Of a DNA stretch of 11,525 nucleotides, positions 6,905 to 11,525 are shown one piece after another. Numbering within the stretch: position 1 is the stretch's first letter; the number at the start of each line of letters is the position of its first letter. Below the pieces are notes generated by a model. It saw only the letters and a list, made by a program, of their open reading frames with translations, searched no databases and was not told the origin of the DNA. The translations under genes and the position numbers were made by a program. This DNA comes from Dehalococcoidales bacterium (lineage in GTDB: Bacteria > Chloroflexota > Dehalococcoidia > Dehalococcoidales > Fen-1064), in contig DAOUVG010000022.1 of NCBI GenBank assembly GCA_030667735.1, positions 1 through 11,525 on the forward strand. The letters are read 5' to 3'.

Positions 6905-6934
6905 AACGTTCCGGGGAGATAATATACTATATCT
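6903..6934. promoter_or_regulatory. Further dyads in the leader after the tandem operators
   Basis: GGAACGTTCC (6903-6912) is a perfect 10-bp palindrome overlapping the end of the second operator. AGATA/TATCT (6917-6921 and 6930-6934) forms a weak dyad. TATACTATA occurs at 6893-6901 and again at 6923-6931, exactly 30 bases apart. These could extend the regulator footprint or be incidental in AT-rich leader DNA. Confidence 0.35.
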
Positions 6935-6989
6935 GACTCTGAGGCGGCGCACAGTCGACCGGTCGCAGGCAAGGAAGCAGGTTAGCAGT

Positions 6990-8000
6990 ATGATGGACAG
7001 ATACTCAAGACAGGTCATTTTTCCCGGTATCGGAGAGGATGGTCAGCGCAGGCTGTCTGATAGCTCCGTGGTCATCATTGGGTGCGGAGGGTTGGGCACG
7101 ATGCTCTCCTCGAGCCTGGTGCGTGCCGGCGTCGGCAGGGTGAAGATAGTGGACCGCGACTTCATAGAGTACCACAACCTGCACCGGCAGACCCTTTTTA
7201 GTGAGGAGGACATCAAGAACGAGTTGCCCAAGGCAATAGCTGCCGAACGGTATCTCAGGAAGGTGAACTCATCAGTCGAAATCGAAGGCATCGTTGCCGA
7301 TGTTAACCCTGCCAATATCGAGAAGCTGGTAAACGGGGCCGACCTCATAGTAGATGGCATGGACAACTACGAGACCAGATTCCTCATCAATGATGTCTCA
7401 CTGAAGCATGGAATACCCTGGATTTATGGTGCCGTCATCGCTTCTTCCGGGATGACGATGAGCATCATCCCGGGCAAGACCCCCTGTTTCCGCTGCCTCT
7501 CCCCCAGGGCACCGGATAGCGGAGTAGTCGGTACGTGTGATACCGCCGGGATTATCGGTCCGGCACCATCGGTCATTGCTTCGCTGCAGGTAGTGGCAGC
7601 GATGAAGATGCTCATGGGCAAAGTGGAACCCACCCAGCACCTCACCATTGTAGATGTCTGGGAGGGCACTCTCCGGCGCCTCAAGACCGGGTACCGTAAG
7701 GACTGTCCGGCCTGTCAGGGGCGGTATGAGTATCTCGAGGGGAAGTCAGGGCCGGAAACTACGTTACTCCGCGGACAGAATGTCGTCCAGGTGCTCAACA
7801 CCCGGGGCGTGGAGATATCGCTACCCGACCTGGCGGCCCGCCTGGAACCGGTGGCCAGAGTGACCGTCAACGACTTCATGTTGCGATTCACCGTGGACGA
7901 CAGGGAAATGATAGTCTTCCCGGACGGAAGGGCCTTGGTGAGGAACACCACCGACGAATCACTGGCCAGAGCACTCTACGCAAAGTATATTGTAGCCTAG
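6990..8000 (+). CDS. HesA/MoeB/ThiF-family E1-like adenylyltransferase
   Basis: Predicted cytoplasmic enzyme of 336 residues that adenylates the C-terminal Gly-Gly of a small ubiquitin-like sulfur carrier (MoaD, ThiS or CysO type). Its N-terminus, MDRYSRQVIFPGIGEDGQ, is typical. The ATP site is GCGGLG at 31-36, followed by DRDFIEYHNLHRQ (55-67) and DGMDNYETR (122-130). Zinc-binding Cys pairs are at 166/169 and 239/242, and Cys183 in GTCDTAGIIGP is the likely catalytic thiol. There is no rhodanese domain. After about residue 250 comes a small domain ending VFPDGRALVRNTTDE...LYAKYIVA, seen in stand-alone ThiF/MoeB proteins of Gram-positive bacteria. MoeB and ThiF roles cannot be separated by sequence alone. 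Its position 48 bases before cysK suggests sulfur transfer to cysteine. The start could also be the second Met (6993). Confidence 0.9.
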   Translation: MMDRYSRQVIFPGIGEDGQRRLSDSSVVIIGCGGLGTMLSSSLVRAGVGRVKIVDRDFIEYHNLHRQTLFSEEDIKNELPKAIAAERYLRKVNSSVEIEGIVADVNPANIEKLVNGADLIVDGMDNYETRFLINDVSLKHGIPWIYGAVIASSGMTMSIIPGKTPCFRCLSPRAPDSGVVGTCDTAGIIGPAPSVIASLQVVAAMKMLMGKVEPTQHLTIVDVWEGTLRRLKTGYRKDCPACQGRYEYLEGKSGPETTLLRGQNVVQVLNTRGVEISLPDLAARLEPVARVTVNDFMLRFTVDDREMIVFPDGRALVRNTTDESLARALYAKYIVA

Positions 8001-8017
8001 CGGCTCTATATTATAAG
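7990..8017 (+). promoter_or_regulatory. Possible internal promoter before cysK
   Basis: TTGTAG (7990-7995) and TATAAG (8012-8017) are 16 bases apart across the end of the upstream gene. They would allow some independent cysK expression. The evidence is weak. Confidence 0.25.
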
Positions 8018-8048
8018 TCACCTACTGCGTGAGGGGAGGAACGTTAAT

Positions 8049-9065
8049 ATGTCAGAGCAAGTACAGAAGGTTGACAAGCTGCGCTTCAGAACGGTGGAAA
8101 TACCCAGGCTGACCCGCGGTATCGCCCGGGACTCCAGTGAGCTTATCGGCAATACCCCACTGGTCAGGCTGAACCGGATGGCCGAAGGAGCGGTGGCAGA
8201 GGTAGTAGCCAAGCTGGAATCCTTCAACCCCGTCGGCAGCGTCAAGGACCGCATCGGCGTGGCCATGATTGCTGATGCCGAGGAGAAGGGCCTCATCAAC
8301 AAGGATACCGTAATCATCGAGCCTACTAGCGGCAATACCGGCATCGCGCTGGCCTTTGTCTGCGCGGCGCGGGGATATCGTCTCATCCTTACCATGCCGG
8401 ATACCATGTCCTCGGAGCGGAGGCAGTTGCTCTCCGTCTTTGGTGCCGAGCTGGTGCTGACCCCGGGGTCTGAGGGAATGCCGGGAGCAATCAGGAAGGC
8501 CGAGCAGATGGTGGCGGATAACGCCGGCTACTTCATGCCCCAGCAGTTCAAGAACCCGGCTAACCCGGAGATACACCGCCTGACCACGGCCGAGGAAATC
8601 TGGCGCGATACCGATGGCCGGGTAGATATCCTGGTTGCCGGAGTAGGCACCGGTGGCACGATAACCGGCGTGGCTGAGGTGCTCAAGGCAAAGAAACCCG
8701 GACTCAGGGTAATCGCGGTCGAGCCCGAGGGTTCCCCGGTCCTCTCCGGAGGAAAACCGGGTGGCCATAAGATTCAGGGTATCGGCGCCGGCTTTATCCC
8801 TGATGTCCTCCGGACCGACCTTATTGACGAGATGGTCACCGTCGGTAACGACGACGCCGGAGTGACCGCGCGGAGGTTAGCCAGGGAGGAAGGGATACTG
8901 GCCGGAATATCATCCGGAGCGGCAGCATTCGCCGCCCTTAAGGTTGCCGGGAGACCGGAGAACATGGATAAGCTGATAGTGGTGGTGTTCCCCGATACCG
9001 GGGAACGCTATCTGTCCACGTGGCTCTTCCAGGAGCTTTATCAGACCGCACCGGGGATATCCTGA
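8049..9065 (+). CDS. cysK: Cysteine synthase (O-acetylserine sulfhydrylase), PLP-dependent
   Basis: Cytoplasmic PLP enzyme of 338 residues that makes cysteine from O-acetylserine and sulfide, or from a thiocarboxylated carrier in CysM-like members. Visible motifs are [12 protein letters not shown] (31-42), the PLP lysine Lys66 in [11 protein letters not shown], the substrate loop TSGNTG (93-98), the phosphate cup GTGGT (200-204), GISSGAA (286-292) and PDTGERY (315-321). Compared with usual family members, which begin close to the [10 protein letters not shown] segment, it has about 24 extra residues, [20 protein letters not shown] and four more. GGGGAGGA lies 8 nt before the ATG at 8049, so the extension is probably translated. 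It follows the E1-like gene by 48 bases, most likely in the same operon. A cystathionine beta-synthase role is less likely because no CBS pair is present. Confidence 0.95.
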   Translation: MSEQVQKVDKLRFRTVEIPRLTRGIARDSSELIGNTPLVRLNRMAEGAVAEVVAKLESFNPVGSVKDRIGVAMIADAEEKGLINKDTVIIEPTSGNTGIALAFVCAARGYRLILTMPDTMSSERRQLLSVFGAELVLTPGSEGMPGAIRKAEQMVADNAGYFMPQQFKNPANPEIHRLTTAEEIWRDTDGRVDILVAGVGTGGTITGVAEVLKAKKPGLRVIAVEPEGSPVLSGGKPGGHKIQGIGAGFIPDVLRTDLIDEMVTVGNDDAGVTARRLAREEGILAGISSGAAAFAALKVAGRPENMDKLIVVVFPDTGERYLSTWLFQELYQTAPGIS

Positions 9066-9095
9066 AAACCCGCCGGCAAGATTGAGTCTGGAAGG

Positions 9096-9159
9096 CCGAA
9101 GATGCTGCCTTACTCATAAGGTAGCGGCCTCTGCTCTATATGCCGCCCGGCATCTTGGG
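9096..9159 (+). other. Structured spacer downstream of cysK, three-way-junction potential
   Basis: AAGATGC (9099-9105) pairs with GCATCTT (9150-9156), extended by CC/GG across one mismatch. It encloses CCTTA/TAAGG (9108-9112 with 9117-9121) and GCGGC/GCCGC (9124-9128 with 9142-9146). The first inner arm can instead extend to nine pairs with one mismatch (9104-9112 with 9117-9125) and could serve as a T-less terminator for cysK. The inner arm also repeats the half-site ATAAGG of the upstream operator. Confidence 0.35.
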
Positions 9160-9160
9160 G

Positions 9161-9166
9161 TATAAT
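9161..9166 (+). promoter_or_regulatory. Possible -10 box of the MFS gene
   Basis: An exact TATAAT lies 61 bases before the transporter ATG. No good -35 hexamer is found at 16 to 18 bases upstream, so the call is tentative. ATACCG/CGGTAT (9165-9170 and 9181-9186) would form a hairpin at the start of the leader. Confidence 0.3.
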
Positions 9167-9227
9167 ACCGTCATCAACACCGGTATCTCCGCCTGAACAG
9201 GATGGCAGCAGACCGGAAAGGGACGGT

Positions 9228-10496
9228 ATGACGGGAACCTCCCACTCGACGAAACCCCGGTTTTTCTACGGCTACTGGATAGTGGCCGCAGCCTTCTTCT
9301 TTGCCCTGGTCTTTTCCGGGTGCGGGTTCTACGCCTTCAGCCTCTTCGTGACACCACTCCAGATAGACCTGGGATGGGGCAGAGGCGAAATTATGACCGC
9401 CCTGAGCATCTTCTTCCTGACCTCCGGCATCTCCGCACCACTCGTCGGACGGGTTGTTGACCGTATCGGGGCCACCAGGGTGATGACTGCCGGTGCGCTG
9501 GTCGCCGGGACCGGTTTTATCCTTCTCAGTATGGTCACCGAGCTGTGGCAATTCTATGCCAGCTACCTGGTTACCGGAATGGGCATGGCCGCTACGGGAA
9601 TAGTCTCAACCACTACCGTTGTATCTAACTGGTTTGAGAAGAAAAGGGGCACCGCCATTGGTATCATGTCTGCCGGCCTGGGTGCCGGCGGCCTTATCCT
9701 TGCGCCCCTTATCGGCGGTTACCTGATTCCCGGTCTGGGTTGGAGAACCGCCTTCCGGGTGCTGGCCGGTTTCGTCTGGGCGCTCGTTCCGGTGGCGCTT
9801 CTGGTCATCAAGACCAGGCCGGCCGATATGGGGCTTTACCCGGATGGTCGTGAAGGCCCCGAAAAGGATACTGCGGATGCGGTACCAGCCCCTGTTACGG
9901 CAGGACTTACACCGAAAATGGCGACCGCCTCTCCAGTCTTCTGGCTGATTGCGGTTTCCTTCCTGGCCCACGGTTTCAGCGAGATAAGCGTCCTCCAGAA
10001 CCAGGTACCCTACCTCGAGGATACCGGCTATCCCGTGGCGATGGCTGCCGGAGTTCTCGGCGCGGTCGGTTTGTGGAGTACTATCGGCAAGTTCGCCTTC
10101 GGCTGGCTCTGCGACCGGCTATCGGCTAAATATGTCTGCGCTATCGGCCTGGGTCTTCAACTGGTCGGTACTCTGGTGCTGATGAACGTTAGCCCGGAAT
10201 CACCGGGAGCAGTACCGTGGCTGTACGCCCTGATTATGGGGCTTGGTGTGGGTAGCTGGCTGCCGACCATGTCCATGCTGGTGAGCACCAACTTCGGCCT
10301 GGCCTCTTACGGGACCATCTTCGGAATGATAAGCTTCAGTCAGAGTATCGGCGGGGCTACCGGCCCCCTTCTGGCAGGCTACATGTACGACACCTCAGGC
10401 ACGTACCAGCAGGTTTTCCCGATGTGGATTGCCTCGTATTGCGTATCCCTGCTGAGCATCCTCCTCGTACGCCGTCCGGAGCGCCCGGTGATATAG
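9228..10496 (+). CDS. MFS transporter, OFA/monocarboxylate-like
   Basis: Predicted inner-membrane carrier of 422 residues with about twelve membrane segments. Six lie in the N-terminal half (about 17-39, 52-73, 84-103, 106-129, 145-166 and 174-195). A cytoplasmic loop at 196-236 rich in Pro, Asp and Glu follows, then six more to about 415. The start FYGYWIVAAAFFFALVFSG, the motif GRVVDRIGATR (74-84), VSNWFEKKRGTAIGI (132-146) and RPADMGLYPDG (197-207) are typical of the oxalate/formate antiporter-like branch, which moves small carboxylates. The substrate cannot be read from sequence, and no oxalate or formate gene is nearby. AGGGA lies a few bases before the ATG. It stands alone between its own promoter-like signal and a hairpin after the stop codon. 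Confidence 0.9.
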   Translation: MTGTSHSTKPRFFYGYWIVAAAFFFALVFSGCGFYAFSLFVTPLQIDLGWGRGEIMTALSIFFLTSGISAPLVGRVVDRIGATRVMTAGALVAGTGFILLSMVTELWQFYASYLVTGMGMAATGIVSTTTVVSNWFEKKRGTAIGIMSAGLGAGGLILAPLIGGYLIPGLGWRTAFRVLAGFVWALVPVALLVIKTRPADMGLYPDGREGPEKDTADAVPAPVTAGLTPKMATASPVFWLIAVSFLAHGFSEISVLQNQVPYLEDTGYPVAMAAGVLGAVGLWSTIGKFAFGWLCDRLSAKYVCAIGLGLQLVGTLVLMNVSPESPGAVPWLYALIMGLGVGSWLPTMSMLVSTNFGLASYGTIFGMISFSQSIGGATGPLLAGYMYDTSGTYQQVFPMWIASYCVSLLSILLVRRPERPVI

Positions 10497-10498
10497 CC

Positions 10499-10519
10499 CC
10501 TTTCTCCAGAGGAGAAAGG
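10499..10519 (+). terminator. Hairpin directly after the MFS stop codon
   Basis: CCTTTCTCC (10499-10507) and GGAGAAAGG (10511-10519) form a perfect 9-bp stem with a 3-nt loop, starting two bases after the stop codon. There is no T-run, so it would be a weak intrinsic terminator or an mRNA 3' end stabiliser. Confidence 0.5.
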
Positions 10520-10525
10520 CGTAAT

Positions 10526-10586
10526 GGTGCCTGCTTCCCACATATATAACTTACCGTACAGGTATTCTACGGTGGCAACAGGCACC
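10526..10586. repeat. Nested inverted repeats in the spacer before the crotonase gene
   Basis: GGTGCCTG (10526-10533) pairs with CAGGCACC (10579-10586), and inside them ACCGTA (10553-10558) pairs with TACGGT (10568-10573). Both stems are perfect. They lie upstream of the promoter at 10612, so they act either on the transporter transcript's 3' end or as protein-binding DNA. Confidence 0.4.
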
Positions 10587-10611
10587 GGCTGTACCGGACG
10601 AGTATGGCGTC

Positions 10612-10640
10612 TTGATAATTGCCAACCGAGGCGCTACAAT
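10612..10640 (+). promoter_or_regulatory. Sigma70-type promoter of the crotonase gene
   Basis: TTGATA (10612-10617) and TACAAT (10635-10640) are 17 bases apart. Transcription should start near 10647, giving a leader of about 75 nt. The leader's Shine-Dalgarno AGGGGG overlaps the palindrome GGGGTACCCC (10708-10717), which could partly mask it. Confidence 0.55.
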
Positions 10641-10721
10641 TCCCCTAATAGGGACCGGCTACCAATCAGCTACGCCGACAGAGGATTCCCGGCAGGATGA
10701 TTCTCAGGGGGTACCCCAACC

Positions 10722-11519
10722 ATGAAACGCGAAGCCACGATTTACGAGAAGGAAGACCGTGTCGCCACTATTACCCTGAACCAGCCCGACCGGCTGAATG
10801 CCCTCGGTGGCAGAATGTCACTGGAGTTGGAGCAGACCCTGGAAGAGGCCAACGCTGACAACGAGGTCGGTGCACTGATAATAACCGGCGTTGGCAAGGG
10901 ATTCTGCTCCGGGGCGGACCTTTCCTCACTGGGCAGCACTACCGGCGAGGTCGAGCGCGGTCTGGTATCAAGGTCGCCCGCCGCCGGGGGTATCCGCTCG
11001 TTTGCCCTGCAGTTGCAGAACTTCGAGAAACCAACAATCGCCGCGGTCAACGGCGCCGCCGTCGGGGCCGGGCTTTCCCTGGCACTGGCATGCGACATCA
11101 GGATAGCCTCGGACCGGGCGCGTTTCTCCCAGATATTCATCAGGAGAGGCCTTGTCCCTGATACCGGCTCCAGCTACTTCCTGCCCAGAATCGTTGGCAT
11201 GGAGCGGGCCTGCGAGATGGTCTTCACCGGAGATATCCTCGATGCCGGGAGAGCTAAAGAATACGGTCTGGTCAGCCGGGTAGTGCCACATGACGACCTG
11301 ATGCGTGAGGTCAGGGAACTAGCGGGCAGGATTGCCGCCGGCCCCGCAGTGGCTATGAAGCTGGCCAAGCGTTCGCTATACAGGGGAGCGGTATCTGACC
11401 TCGCTTCTGCGATGGAGTTCGAGGGTTACCTTCAGGGTATCTGCTTCCGTACTGACGACTTCAAGGAGGGCATATCCGCCTTTCTGGAGAAACGAGAGCC
11501 TGAGTTTAATGGCAAGTAG
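10722..11519 (+). CDS. Enoyl-CoA hydratase/isomerase-family (crotonase) protein
   Basis: Cytoplasmic crotonase-fold acyl-CoA enzyme of 265 residues, complete. The two oxyanion-hole segments are present, GKGFCSGADL (58-67) and NGAAVGAGLSLALACD (110-125), followed by RRGLVPDTGSSYFLPR (141-156) and the C-terminal helix 200-260. Neither hydratase glutamate is present: by alignment with rat mitochondrial enoyl-CoA hydratase, Glu144 is replaced by Ser119 and Glu164 by Phe139. Asp147 in VPDTG instead matches the aspartate of PaaG-type ring isomerases and some enoyl-CoA isomerases. An isomerase-like reaction is thus more likely than hydration, but the substrate is unknown. No other fatty-acid or aromatic degradation gene is visible in the window; downstream genes are cut off. 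The ATG at 10722 fits the usual family start. Confidence 0.9.
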   Translation: MKREATIYEKEDRVATITLNQPDRLNALGGRMSLELEQTLEEANADNEVGALIITGVGKGFCSGADLSSLGSTTGEVERGLVSRSPAAGGIRSFALQLQNFEKPTIAAVNGAAVGAGLSLALACDIRIASDRARFSQIFIRRGLVPDTGSSYFLPRIVGMERACEMVFTGDILDAGRAKEYGLVSRVVPHDDLMREVRELAGRIAAGPAVAMKLAKRSLYRGAVSDLASAMEFEGYLQGICFRTDDFKEGISAFLEKREPEFNGK

Positions 11520-11525
11520 TCACCA

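Overview
The window is a moderately GC-rich bacterial segment of housekeeping and accessory metabolic genes. No tRNA, rRNA, CRISPR array, transposase or phage gene is visible. A CBS-less GuaB3-type IMP dehydrogenase, an aldo/keto reductase with two 4Fe-4S motifs, an OFA-type MFS carrier, an internalin-like LRR lipoprotein and degenerate dispersed palindromic repeats together suggest an uncultured anaerobic Chloroflexota, probably Dehalococcoidia. This is inference from gene content and memory of similar genomes, not a database match.

Layout, left to right. Positions 1-314 hold no gene: a degenerate dispersed repeat, then a cluster of five hairpins. At 315-2151 a likely two-gene operon encodes the Fe-S aldo/keto reductase and an unrecognised protein with an acidic tail. 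Convergent to it (2236-3375, minus) is guaB3, behind a clear promoter. A second degenerate repeat copy lies in the divergent spacer before an LRR lipoprotein gene (3676-5085, plus). Then come a class I glutamine synthetase (5405-6745), a HesA/MoeB/ThiF-type E1-like adenylyltransferase (6990-8000) with a cysteine synthase (8049-9065), an MFS transporter (9228-10496) and a crotonase-fold enzyme (10722-11519).

How the genes fit together: guaB3 and glnA serve purine and nitrogen assimilation. The E1-like gene and cysK are only 48 bases apart and share the theme of sulfur transfer and cysteine synthesis. The promoter before them carries two abutting 15-bp dyads, CCTTATnnnATAAGG, on its -10 box and predicted start site, the signature of a repressor-controlled sulfur operon. 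The transporter and the crotonase each have their own promoter-like signals and look like separate units.

I see no clearly new defence or mobile system. The signals most worth following are the tandem operator at 6875-6904, the E1-like/cysK pair with no carrier protein or JAMM protease in view, the palindrome-rich element at 96-220, the unknown protein at 1378-2151, and a crotonase lacking both hydratase glutamates.
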